The notes under the pieces: generated by a model
Database searches by the model: none
What the model saw: only the letters and a program-made list of their open reading frames with translations
Told to the model about the DNA's origin: nothing
Made by a program: the position numbers and the translations under genes
Source of the DNA: Lactifluus volemus
Taxonomy: Eukaryota; Basidiomycota; Agaricomycetes; Russulales; Russulaceae
DNA length: 64,000 nt
Direction: 5' to 3'
NCBI GenBank assembly: GCA_022376515.1
Contig: WTXI01000007.1
Span: 310,001-374,000 of the forward strand
Part shown: positions 33,607-44,200 of the stretch, piece after piece
Position numbering within the stretch: position 1 is the first letter of the stretch
How the letters are laid out: each line of letters opens with the position of its first letter

Positions 33607-36110
33607 TGAGAGCGGTATAACGAGTTGCGATTACCTGGTTCAACATCTTAGATACAAACCCTTCATATTTATTTTATTGACCGCCAAAGGACAATCCGGT
33701 GTAGGGCTAGCCTGGTCGCTGCCCTCAAAAACTTGTATTTCTGCTTTGTAATGTAAAATCTGTAAATATACGCCACTTAGATCTCGGGCTTGGTGTCACC
33801 ATAAGAGCTCTTGTGTCCGAACACAGTTCGAACCTGCTTAAGGGCTCTCAAATAGCACCGTAAGCGAAATCCGACTTTAATTTGAGAACGTAATATTAAT
33901 AAGCGAGCCTTACCAAAACCATCATGATCGCGGTGACCCACTAATCAGGCCTCAGGGTGTAGAATTAAACCGATTGTAACACGGAACTTAACCACATAAA
34001 CATGAACCGTTCCGGTGATCAGGCCCGTCCTCAACCCATCTCCAACAATCAAGAACTGTCTGCCCTCACACATGCCTCCTTTCCAATCGCGCAAGACCAT
34101 CTCTCACGCTTTCCTACGAATTCTTCCCCACTCTCCCATTCATTACCCTGTCCAGGCTAACCGCCCAACTCTAATCAGCTTTATTAAATGCAAACCAAAC
34201 TAATTGCCGCATGATGAAGACGATATTCAGTAGGAACCTTGACAAGCGGCAAAATCAGCTCGGCTGGTATGATCGCTCTGTGAGTGGATACCGAGACGAA
34301 GGGGGTACCTACTAAGGGACGTTGACTACACGCTTCGCACCGTGCGCGCCCGCATTGCCCCGATCCGGTCTCCCTTCGTGCACGATGGTGCATGCGAAGG
34401 GTTCCACGGGTCATCCACGAGAAGAGGGGACATGCTGGCTGTCCAGTTTCATGGGTAGCCCAGGCTGAGCCCCGGTGTGATTCTGGGACGTCGCCCACTG
34501 GTTCGCGAATGTGCCCACCGAGTGCCAGAGAATGTGCTGGATCGGACGGCTGACGTGATACGTGGCGACTGAGCGGAAAAAAAGGAAAAAAAAAAAAAGA
34601 GAGGCTCTGCGCGGCGACTGTGCACCTCAGTCTTGCAGGCCCCCGCCGGCGCTGATATCCCGTTGGGCGAGAACACGAGCAGAAAGCGTAGCGCCCGCGG
34701 AGCCGATAGGTCCATAGCCGTTGGGCGTAGGTAGACACGCAGTACAGCGCTTATTACCCCTGAGCGCTAACTTTGGCTGAACGGTCTTTCTGAGCTGTAC
34801 CTTGGCCAACGTTTGAGACTAGCGAATGTTATCGAACCTTGAATGTGATGCTGCCAAACTCGGCAATCGGGGACTTGCTAGAGAGGATGATAACAAGAAA
34901 TCAGAAGGACTTTGCTGATACCGATGAAATTTTTTTTTACAGAAATGCGGATTAACATCTATGCCAGTGGCGAAGGGCTTACCTGTTCGTCTCAAGCAAG
35001 AGAGGCAAATATGTAATGCAGGACCGCTTTCTCTTACGCCACACACTGAACAGAGCTCAGCATCGCCTGTGCATTTCGCAGTGATAACTGTTCAGCAGAA
35101 GGAACTGGTGAATGCTGTTCGTAGTTGGAACGTATCGGCAGCATCGCTGAGCTTCTGCATGCTCTGGCGTTATGGCCTCGACGAGTTGTCGAATACAAAG
35201 AGTCATTTCTCGCCCCCACCATCTTCAGTGTGGCAAATGGCTGTTCTAGAGCCAATGACATCCCTGTTAGTGACCATGTCTGTGACAATACATGCTAATG
35301 GAACGAAGTTTCTCGCGAGGCTACTGCAGATAGTTGGGGAACTTCGTGAAGAGAAGAATCAAGGGAAGGCTGGAGGGAATGGGGCATGTAAAACAGCGTT
35401 TGGAGGGCCCGTCCGAGTACAGGCGAGTTTTTATACTGTCATTTCTGGCTAGGAAGGCGAAGACCAAGATGGTGCTCAGAAAGCGCCTCAGAGAGAAGGA
35501 AAGTTGTACGGAAGTTAGACGTACCGTCCACATTATCTTTCAAGGAGGGGGTTAGCGGACAGACTGACAACCTTCTTGCGTGCGGGTGTCTCGCGCTCGT
35601 AGGACGCGAGGACGTTTAAGGTGAGAGTTGCGACGTATGAGCATTAATCCATATAGTAATCTAGTGGAGGTAGAACACGAAGCCTTGAAGCTCGACGCGC
35701 TGATGTCGGCAGTCGGGACGATGGTAGCGTTTCGATGGTCAATCAACATCTGTCCAACGGCTCCTTATTGTCTCTACAGACTACAATAGTGCAGACTGAA
35801 GCCCTTGCAGATTTTTTCTCGTTGATGCATGTGGGAAGTACCGTAGTGCCAAAGTGAGACTTTGACAGTTCTACAGTAGACAAAAGGGGTTGTGACAGTA
35901 AGCGACGAATGTGCTAGATAGTGTCTGACCAAATATAGATACAAGTCTGCTGACCTCCTTGCTTCAAATGTCGTCACTTCAACACGGTCTGTGTCGAACT
36001 AACCACATTTGAAGCAAATGATACAGGAGGTCTACAGCAAAAAGCATCACCTTGTGATCCCCTTTAATCATGAACTCGATCATGAGCTCTTCAGGGCATG
36101 ATAGCGTGGT
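33607..36110. other. Intergenic, no gene supported
   Basis: Open frames on both strands (for example 34184-34738 minus, 34961-35452 plus) show no domain, no paralogue in the window and no convincing splice pattern. The right end holds an imperfect inverted repeat (35952-36032) and the left target-site copy of the retrotransposon (36106-36110). Confidence 0.4.
35952..36032. repeat. Imperfect inverted repeat next to the retrotransposon
   Basis: GACCTCCT and TGCTTCAAATGT on the left match the reverse complement of the right arm, which has seven extra bases between the two words. The structure spans 81 bp and lies 78 bp before the LTR. Confidence 0.55.
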
Positions 36111-36689
36111 TGTTACGGTTTGACACGTGATCTGCTTATGTATTAACCCCACGTGACGGTGGGTATGTTTTTCGCTTTGTTCCGAGACAATCTACGATAC
36201 GGATCTTCGGATCTTTCCGTGTACGATACAGATCTCAGGATCTTCCCGAGGTATCCCCGTAGATCTCCGTAGTTTCCCCGTTCGATCTACGATATATTAT
36301 TTAGGAGGCATGTCACACTGTGACACGCCTGGGACTCTATGACTCAGCATCACACCCTAAGAGTATATAAACCGGTCCGTTGTAGCTTGTCTCCTTAGAC
36401 TTCGCTTCGTCTGCAATCAGACTAGTTGAACCCTCTTCCCTCTCTATCCCTTCAAGTCAGACCTCCTGACCGTTGTCAATACAAGACTTAGTCTCGTCTT
36501 GTGATTGCCCTTGACCTCTTCTTTGACGATACAGTAGAGTGCATCCGTCAGCGCGACGCTCTCCTCTATAGTAAAGCCAAGGGAAGAACTCGAGTAATCC
36601 TCGTCGTGCTGAGGCTAGTTGCCACGCTCAGCCCTCCTCGAATTACTCCAAGCACACGTCGTGCGCCAAGGCCCCTCTGAGCCTTGACA
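36111..36689 (+). repeat. 5' LTR
   Basis: The LTR is 579 bp, TG...CA. U3 spans 36111 to about 36396 with a TATA box at 36364-36370. The inferred transcript start is at 36397, 33 bases downstream of the TATA box, where the base-pairing with the primer site begins. Several GATCTACGATA and GATCTTC words in U3 form short repeats (36190-36300) and could be regulatory. Confidence 0.95.
36364..36370 (+). promoter_or_regulatory. TATA box of the LTR promoter
   Basis: TATATAA lies 33 bases before the inferred start. An identical copy is at 44960-44966 in the 3' LTR. Confidence 0.75.
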
Positions 36690-36690
36690 A

Positions 36691-36701
36691 AAGCGAAGTC
36701 T
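36691..36701 (+). promoter_or_regulatory. Self-priming primer binding site
   Basis: AAGCGAAGTCT, beginning two bases after the LTR end, is the exact reverse complement of AGACTTCGCTT at 36397-36407, the predicted 5' end of the element RNA. Tf1 of fission yeast uses an 11-nt self-primer in the same way. No match to a common tRNA 3' end was seen. Confidence 0.75.
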
Positions 36702-38029
36702 CTTAAACAACCCTAAACCCTACAAGACCTCAGTTGGTCTTCAAACCAATAGCTACGTCCACTCACTCATCACCGAAGTCGACCCTCCACTTGTGAAGGA
36801 GCTACGTGCCCTTATAAGTGAAGGAAGAGGAAGAACCCCGTCGCATCGTCGCACCCAGAGGAAGAACCCTGTGCCCTACCGAGACCCCAGTCACCCTTAG
36901 TCATCATACCACGTATAAGGAAACCCCTTCGACTCCCCCGAGAACCCATCACTCCCGTCTCCCCTCCTACCTTTGATCTCCGAGTCCTACTTCGAGGACC
37001 GCCGTACACCACCCACGCTTTCCACGAGTTCATACCAGGGAAGAAGGTACACTACACCCACATTCACGCCCTTCAGCACGAGTGTTTCTGCAAGGAAGAC
37101 CGTTGCCGTTATCATACCAAAAGATAGATCCCTCGCACGCACCCGATCACCCGGAAAGACCGCAAGCACCTGAAAGGACTCCCCTCTTAAACAGAGCCAA
37201 CCTTAGACCCTACCTCTTTGACCGCCGCTTGCAAAGCCAACCAAGAGACCTTGTCTTCCATATCCGCCTAGAACTCGAGTGGGTTCATACCGACCTACTC
37301 CTCTTCGCCTCCCTACGTGAAGAAGAACCAGAGCTCGTCACCTTCTTCGAAAACACCATCCACCTCCTCGAACAGTATCGCTTCTTTCTCCAACATATCC
37401 TCGAGTACAACAGAACCGACGTCACCATCGACTGAGGACACTACCACCCTCGTCGACGAGACTATTACAGAACTCTTTGACGTTGAAGAAAGCCTCGACT
37501 TACTCCTCATCCACCTCTCCACACACCCAGACCCGGAAGGGATCATCGCCTTTGCAGTAGGGATCCTTATCCACCGCAGAGAAAACCTCACACAACGTCT
37601 CGACCACCTAACCCAAACCCCTACGAACGAGTAGACCCCGAGTCTCTAACAGAGAACGAAGAAGAAATCCGTCTTGAAACTAGCCAACAGATCCAGGATC
37701 TACAGGAAGAAGTAAACCGCCTCCGTTTTATCCAATCCACCCTCGACGAACTCGCCGACATCACACGGGAGATCGAATTCATTGAACAATATATCAGGGA
37801 ATACCCACAGTTTGCCCCACACCACCAACCCAAACTTAACGCCTACCGCTACTATAAAGTTGCGCTACTGGTACTACTAGGAGTACCAGAAGCAGCGGCA
37901 GTTCAGGCAACACGTCCCTAAACGCCCCGATCCCTGACAATAATCATTGGACCTATATCCCTCTTCGAATCAGAGACGGCCTACCTACGCACGTAAAAGG
38001 CGCTGCTCAGTGGATCTTGATCAACCCAG
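36702..38029 (+). other. ATG-free leader with overlapping open frames
   Basis: From the inferred RNA start (36397) to 38029 there is no ATG on the plus strand. The leader nevertheless contains three consecutive overlapping open frames that look protein-like. The first ends at 37435 (LEWVHTDLLLFASLREEEP, LEQYRFFLQHILEYN). The second, in another frame, ends at 37634 (VDETITELFDVEESLDLLLI). The third, back in the first frame, ends at 37921 (IQDLQEEVNRLRFIQ, FIEQYIREYPQ), with coiled-coil character. The gag frame opens at 37858 and overlaps the third. How this region is read is not clear from sequence; non-AUG initiation, frameshifting or splicing are possibilities. Confidence 0.6.
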
Positions 38030-39774
38030 ATGTTGGAAGGGGAGCCTATCAGGTTACCACCCGTGACGGACGAGGAAATCTACTCAACGACTTTTGCGAA
38101 TTCATAAACAACTCCTGGTACCTTATTGAACCAGACCCAGAAGGAAATATCTTCCGAACTCGCTCAGGAAACCTCTTACAACCCATACACTGCTCTGCAG
38201 CAGGCTTAGGCTACTGGAGAGAAACCGACAGGGAGCACCCCGCATACCGATCCCCTAGGCCACCAGGGCGTTTCGGCGTCTCAAACTCAAACTCCTCCGA
38301 CTCAGAAGCTGAAGAAGAACCTCCAGCCTCTCCCCAGCAACAACCGAACCCCCTCGCGGACGATACCCTCGCCGCAGCTACTAGTGCCATCGTTACTCTA
38401 CAAGGAACCCATCCTCTTACCCCCGAACAACCGCCCGAAATGGCACAGCGAATATCCTCACAGGTCTACGACCTCTACCAACAGGGAGGGAGCCTCCTTC
38501 CCCCGCTACTCTCTTCTCAAGCCGCCCCCAGTACCCCTAGTGGGTTACCTCCCATACCAGTCGCCGCCACCTCTTCCTCTAGCCAAAGGACGGCTCATGT
38601 GGGGAGCACTATTACCGCCACGACCGCTCCTACGAACCCAGGAACTGGAGGATTAAAAGGGCTGGCCCCTTCAATCTTCTATGGGGACAGGAACCGAAGC
38701 GACCTCTTCCTAAAAGAGTTCAAGCAGTGGAAACTCATAAACCGGAGCAGCGACGAAATGAGCAACCCGTTTAACCGAGTCCTTATGGCTCTTAGTTACA
38801 TCAAAGGAGAGAAGGTCAACGACTGGCAGGAGGAACAATTGACAAAACTAGAAGCTACCACACACCCGCACAACGAAGAAGCCATCTGGACCGAATTTGA
38901 GCAGGCGTTCAAAGATGCCTTTACCGACTCAAATAAGAAACAGCGCGCTTATGAGAAACTCAAGGACCATAAAATGGTTAATGACGACGTCGACACGTAC
39001 ATTGCAGGTTTCGAAACCTTGGTCAAACAAGCCGGATGGTCACGAAACGATGCCAGAACTATGGACCTGTTCCAGGCAGGACTTAAACACGAGTTAAAGA
39101 AAGCCATCCTCAACCAGGAAACCTGGCCTACCACCCTAGACCAATGGGAGCGAGACGCTAGGAACCAGAACAACCGACACAAAGCCAGAATGGCCCTCCT
39201 GGGGCAGCGACCAGGCCAGCCAAGCCGACCTACCCTAACTCAGGAACAGCTGAGAAGAGGGATGGGGTTACCCCCGAGGCCCTCGCAGCCCAGGAGAGAT
39301 CCCTTCGCCATGGACGTCGACACCGCCGAAGCCAACTCAGCAACCCGTGCCCAGCGAGAAAAATTCCGAAAAGAAGGTCGATGCATGGGATGTGGACAAT
39401 TTGGCCACTTCGTCAAAAATTGCCCCAAGGGACAACCCTCAAGATGCGCCCCCCAGACCACCAGAAGTGGACAACAAGGCAGGCAGCCTTCGGGAAGCCG
39501 GCCATCCTACGCGCAGCCTCGAACTCGTTCGGGTGACTGGCGCCAACCCCCTCCAGCATACGTACCACGACCACCACCCTACGGGACCAGCCACAGTGCC
39601 CCAGAACTAGAACAACCCCTCATCGACCTACACCCCTCCTCGGAAGACCCCACGCCTACTGCTAATTCTGGGGCTCCCGCGGAGGTGGCGCAACACCTTC
39701 GAAGGATGAACCAGGAGGAGCGGGAAAGAGTATGGGACGAATTGCAAAAAGAGGATGGGGAGGATTTTCTCTAG
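37858..39774 (+). CDS. Gag polyprotein of the chromovirus
   Basis: The open frame runs from just after a TAA at 37855-37857 to the stop at 39772-39774. The first in-frame ATG is only at 38440, while the protein-like reading (WTYIPLRIRDGLPTHVKG, FCEFINNSWYLIEPDPEGN) begins well before it. The start is therefore uncertain, with a non-AUG start or frameshift from the preceding frame possible. The middle is the capsid-like region (FYGDRNRSDLFLKEFKQWK, VLMALSYIKGEKVNDW, AFTDSNKKQRAYEKL, YIAGFETLVKQAGW, LFQAGLKHELK). The nucleocapsid zinc knuckle is CMGCGQFGHFVKNC (CX2CX4HX4C), followed by a basic Pro/Gln/Arg-rich tail. It would package the RNA into intracellular particles. The pol frame overlaps the last 43 bases in the -1 frame. 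Confidence 0.85.
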   Translation, partial: SCATGTTRSTRSSGSSGNTSLNAPIPDNNHWTYIPLRIRDGLPTHVKGAAQWILINPDVGRGAYQVTTRDGRGNLLNDFCEFINNSWYLIEPDPEGNIFRTRSGNLLQPIHCSAAGLGYWRETDREHPAYRSPRPPGRFGVSNSNSSDSEAEEEPPASPQQQPNPLADDTLAAATSAIVTLQGTHPLTPEQPPEMAQRISSQVYDLYQQGGSLLPPLLSSQAAPSTPSGLPPIPVAATSSSSQRTAHVGSTITATTAPTNPGTGGLKGLAPSIFYGDRNRSDLFLKEFKQWKLINRSSDEMSNPFNRVLMALSYIKGEKVNDWQEEQLTKLEATTHPHNEEAIWTEFEQAFKDAFTDSNKKQRAYEKLKDHKMVNDDVDTYIAGFETLVKQAGWSRNDARTMDLFQAGLKHELKKAILNQETWPTTLDQWERDARNQNNRHKARMALLGQRPGQPSRPTLTQEQLRRGMGLPPRPSQPRRDPFAMDVDTAEANSATRAQREKFRKEGRCMGCGQFGHFVKNCPKGQPSRCAPQTTRSGQQGRQPSGSRPSYAQPRTRSGDWRQPPPAYVPRPPPYGTSHSAPELEQPLIDLHPSSEDPTPTANSGAPAEVAQHLRRMNQEERERVWDELQKEDGEDFL

Positions 39775-41261
39775 GCTCCTGTCCGCCAACCTGGCATGGA
39801 GCAGAACTACCACGGATTGCATTTGTACGACATCGAGGCATTAAGTCAATTAATATGCCCTTTATCTTTCGGTCTATGCGTGGAACGGTTGGAGAAGCAG
39901 CCCTCGTTGACAGTGGGGCAAGTGAAAATTTTATTGACCAACGAACAGTTGAACGGTGGGGGATCGCCACCCGCCAACTCCCAATACCGGTGCAAGTTAC
40001 CAATGTGGACGGAACACACAACCGGAGCGGCGCAGTCACGCAATACGCCGTGCTCCATGTCACCCGGGGTAACAAGAGCGAAGAACTGCTATTCCTCGTT
40101 GCAAACCTAGGGAAAGACCGAATAATTTTCGGCTTCACCTGGCTCAAAGCTTTTAACCCGAAGATTGACTGGATGAACATGACTTGGGACGACCTCCCTA
40201 TCGAGGTGGCCACCCGAGCGGTCACCAGGGCTCGCTTCCTGGGTGTAGAGGACCACGCTAAACAACGACTCAGGGAAGCAGACGTCAAGCGAGAAAACAG
40301 CCGGAAAATGTTGGCCCACCTAAAGCTCCGGCTGCAGGACGACAAGTTGACAGCAAGTCAAAAGAAGGACCTGGAGGACAGGCACCCCGAGCTACAAAAA
40401 TGGGCGGAGTACTTCCCGGAGTGGCCCAATGGGGTCTCCAAAATCTCCGAACCACGAGTCATACCCCCTACGGGCCTAAATAAAACCTCAGTGGCCACAG
40501 AATGGGCCATTAAAGCGCCACGACAGCAAGGGGACTCCTCCCTTCCCACGGAGTACAGGCGCCACTGGAGGGTCTTCTCCGAGGAACTGTCACATCGCTT
40601 TCCCCCAGCTCGCCTGGACGACCACGAGATCAAGTTAAGGGAGGGGGCCCCCACCACGATAAAAAGCAAGACCTACCCTCTCAGCCCGGCGGAGATGGAG
40701 GCCGCACGCAAATGGATTGATGAAAACGAGCGATTAGGATACATTGAAAAGGGAGACTCGCCCTGGGCGACCCCGTTCTTCTTCGTAAAGAAGCAAGACG
40801 GCTCCCTCCGCCCGGTCCAAGATTACCGGAAGGTCAACGAATGGACCATCCCGGACGTATACCCTCTCCCACGCATCGAAACGATCCTGGAGCAACTGGA
40901 GGGAAAGCAGCTTTTCACTACCCTCGACATTCGTTGGGGTTACAATAACATCCGGATTAAAGCAGACGACCGTTGGAAAGCCGCCTTTATCACCCCTTTC
41001 GGCCTGTACCTCCCCAATGTGATGCCCTTTGGCCTTCGGAATGCGCCGGGGACTTTCCAACGCTGCATGCACACCGTTTTCCGTGACCTCCTAAACGCCT
41101 ACCCTGATTTCATCCACATTTACATGGATGACTTTCTCATCGCCACCCCGAACCGCAATGCAGCAGACCTGGCCCTTCACCAGACCATAGTTCACCAAGT
41201 CCTACAGCGTTTCGAGGATGAGTCCTTCTTCCTTAAGGCAGCGAAGTGCCACTTCGAGTAG
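39732..41261 (+). CDS. Pol part 1: protease and reverse transcriptase
   Basis: The frame opens with an ATG at 39732 inside the end of gag, in the -1 frame. It carries an aspartic protease (ALVDSGASENFID), then the reverse transcriptase: ATPFFFVKKQDGSLRPVQDY, LFTTLDIRWGYNNIRIK, MPFGLRNAPGTFQ and the catalytic YMDD motif near 41125. The frame stops at TAG 41259-41261, directly after KCHFE, in the middle of a normally continuous segment (the next residues are SRVHYLGIVVEDGK in the same frame). The likely ancestral codon is CAG, so a single C-to-T change would explain it. I infer that an intact pol would run to 44669; readthrough of the amber codon is an alternative. Confidence 0.9.
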   Translation: MGRIAKRGWGGFSLGSCPPTWHGAELPRIAFVRHRGIKSINMPFIFRSMRGTVGEAALVDSGASENFIDQRTVERWGIATRQLPIPVQVTNVDGTHNRSGAVTQYAVLHVTRGNKSEELLFLVANLGKDRIIFGFTWLKAFNPKIDWMNMTWDDLPIEVATRAVTRARFLGVEDHAKQRLREADVKRENSRKMLAHLKLRLQDDKLTASQKKDLEDRHPELQKWAEYFPEWPNGVSKISEPRVIPPTGLNKTSVATEWAIKAPRQQGDSSLPTEYRRHWRVFSEELSHRFPPARLDDHEIKLREGAPTTIKSKTYPLSPAEMEAARKWIDENERLGYIEKGDSPWATPFFFVKKQDGSLRPVQDYRKVNEWTIPDVYPLPRIETILEQLEGKQLFTTLDIRWGYNNIRIKADDRWKAAFITPFGLYLPNVMPFGLRNAPGTFQRCMHTVFRDLLNAYPDFIHIYMDDFLIATPNRNAADLALHQTIVHQVLQRFEDESFFLKAAKCHFE

Positions 41262-44200
41262 TCTCGTGTGCACTACCTAGGCATTGTGGTCGAGGATGGA
41301 AAAATCTCATTAGACCCTACCAAGCGACAGGGACTGCTAGAATGGCCCACAGAACAGAGCACGGTCTCTGGCGTGCGAAGTACCCTGGGGGTGTTTGGCT
41401 ATCACCGCCCCTTTATTCCCGGTTTTGCGGAAATCGCGTGCCCTCTCACCGACCTCTTGAAGAAGGATGTCCCCTTTCATTGGGGGGACGAACAGCGCAC
41501 GGCTGTAAAACGCCTCATCAGCCTGGTCGAACGTGACATGGCTCTCAATCGCCCGGACCATGACCGCCTGTTCGAAGTTGAAGTGGACGCCTCCCAATTC
41601 GCCCTTGGGGCTATCCTTTTCCAACGCACCTCCACCGGACTCCCGCGCCCCATTAGTTATTATTCCCATGCCCTGTCCCCGCCGGAGCGGGGTTACGACG
41701 TCCACGACCACGAGCTCCTCGCCATCATTCACGCGCTTAAACGCTGGCGCCACCTGCTGCTGGGAGCACGGCACCCCATCAAGGTCTACACCGATCATAA
41801 AAATCTACAGTATTATCGCCACCCTCGTGATATTAACCGGCGTGTTGCCCGCTACATTCCCTTACTGGGGGAATTTAACCTCTCCCTTATCCACAAACCT
41901 GGCAAGTCAATGAGGGCGGACCCTCTCTCCCGTCGCCCGGACTTCGATACTGGGGCCCTAGACAATAAGGATGTCATCGTTCTCCCCAGCGACCTGTTTG
42001 CGTCTGTCACTACGCTTTCCCTTGCACCCCTGAACCCCTGGGAGGACAAGCTGCTCCGATCCCAGGAGGCGGCGCCCACGGACATTGCTGGCTGGTCAGC
42101 TCCCTTTCGGCTCGAGCGGGGTCCGCATGGCCTGTGGACTCGCGCTGGGAAGATCGTTGTCGTGGCAGACAACGCCCTGAGGAGGGAGGTGATTGCTGCA
42201 CATCATGACCATGTCACCGCTGGACACCCCGGAATTTCAAAAACCTTACATGCAGTAGAACAAGGCTATTGGTGGCCCGACATGAAGACATTTGTCCAGC
42301 GATATGTCAAGGGATGCGCCACCTGCCAGACCACAAAGAGCAACACAGTCCGGCCCAAAGTGCCAATTTACCCAATCACCGTTAAACCGAACGCGCTACC
42401 ATTCGAAACCATCGCACTCGACCTCATTGTAGACCTCCCACCATCGCAGGGCTACGACTCCATCCTAACGATTACTGACCACGACTGCACAAAGGCAGCG
42501 TTCTTCCTCCCTTGTACGCAGAAAATCGATTCTGAAGGAGTGGCCGCACTCTATGCCCAGCACGTTTTCCCTCACTATGGGGTCCCTAAGACCGTCATAT
42601 CGGACCGCGACACGAGGTTTACCTCGAAGTGGACAACAGACCTTTGTAAACGATTCAAAATAAACCAAAATATTAGTACAGCATACCACCCCCAGACAGA
42701 TGGCCAATCAGAAAGGACAAACCAATGGCTAGAACAGTACCTTCGAATCTACGGTAACTTCCAACAAAACGACTGGGCACGATGGCTCCCCCTGGCCCAA
42801 TTTGTACACAACTCCTGGCCCAGCGCCACTACCGGGAAAACCCCCTTCGAATTACTCATTGGCTTCACTCCACGCGCTCAGGAACAGCAGATAATGGACT
42901 CGGCCCTACCGGCCCTAGAAGAACGATCCACTTACCTCCGAGGACTGCGGGAACGAGCACAAAAGGCTATTCGACAGGCACAGGACATGACAAGGAAATA
43001 TCACGAACAAAAGAAGGGGCAGCGCCACTTCCGACCTTTCACCGAGGGACAGATGGTTCTACTCGAGGGGACGAACTTAAGCCTACCCTATCCGACCAAG
43101 AAGCTTCGACCGAAACGCTTCGGACCTTTCCGCGTCATCAAAGTGATCTCGCCCTATGTGTACAAATTGGATTTGCCACCCCAATGGAAGATTCACAACG
43201 TCTTCCATGCGTCCCTTCTGACCCCCTATTCGGAGACAGCCGAACATGGCCAAAATCACACCGAGCCACCCCCAGATCTGGTCGACGATCATCAGGAATA
43301 CGAAGTCGAAGAGATCCTCGGATCAAGAAGGCGGTACAGAAAGCTGCAATATCTCCTAAAGTGGAAAGGGTATTCCGCAGCACATAACACGTGGGAGCCG
43401 GTCGAGAACGTCAATTCTCCAGAATTAATCCGAGAATTCCACGAGGCAAACCCCGAAGCTGTGAGAACTCTGGAAGTCGAGAGGGATATAAACCCCACTC
43501 TTTACCCCCTTCCATCGCCATCCCTCTCTTCCATGGACTTCTCCCCCGTCAGAGACTTCATCCTCGATCTCGACGTTGCCTCCATCGAATTACCTGACGA
43601 CGTCTACGCTGCCATCGTTCTTGCCGGCCTCCTCCCTGAAGATTTTCAACCTGAACGACTCGACGAAGATGCCGCCTCACCGTCACCCCTCCCAGTACCA
43701 GATCCGTCCACCAGGCCCCTCGCACCCGTACCTATACTCTGGGCCCCTCAGCCCACTCGACCTTCCGCCTACGGTGAGTGGTCCCCTGAGCCCGACGACG
43801 ACGACTACTCCTCGCCCGTCGCTCCTCCCAATTCGGAGGAAGAGCCCCCTCCCCTCGCGCTCAACTCCTTCCACCGCATCGACGAGTGGCGAACCCAGTC
43901 GGCCCCACTACTCGAGGCAGCGGGCCAAGAAGTCTCTCCCGTTCCGTCACCCTCCTCGCACTCCGAACCGTTCGATGCCTCTGAGCGGCCCTTCACAAGG
44001 GTCAACACCCCCGCCTCCGACAGCGACGGTCATCGATCTGACCAGTCCCTCTCCGCCTCCGCTACCAGCGAGGAGTCCGAGTTACCACGTCAGGACTCCT
44101 ACTCCGGCTACCCCTCGCCCGCCTACCTGCATGCGTCAGTTACATTGGACGCCGTTCACCCCCGACCCGCACGAGGGTATGTTGCCGAACCCCCTCAATA

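Noticed and set aside
33820..33850. tRNA-like TTCGAACCTG word near 33832
   Set aside because: No matching acceptor or anticodon stem could be folded around it.
34184..34738. 184-codon minus-strand frame as a gene
   Set aside because: There are no domains, it has an Arg/Ser/His-rich composition typical of fortuitous GC-rich frames, and it overlaps another open frame with the same properties.
36690..36710. tRNA-type primer binding site
   Set aside because: The sequence after the LTR does not resemble the usual initiator-Met PBS beginning TGGTATCAGAGC, whereas it matches the element's own 5' end exactly over 11 bases.
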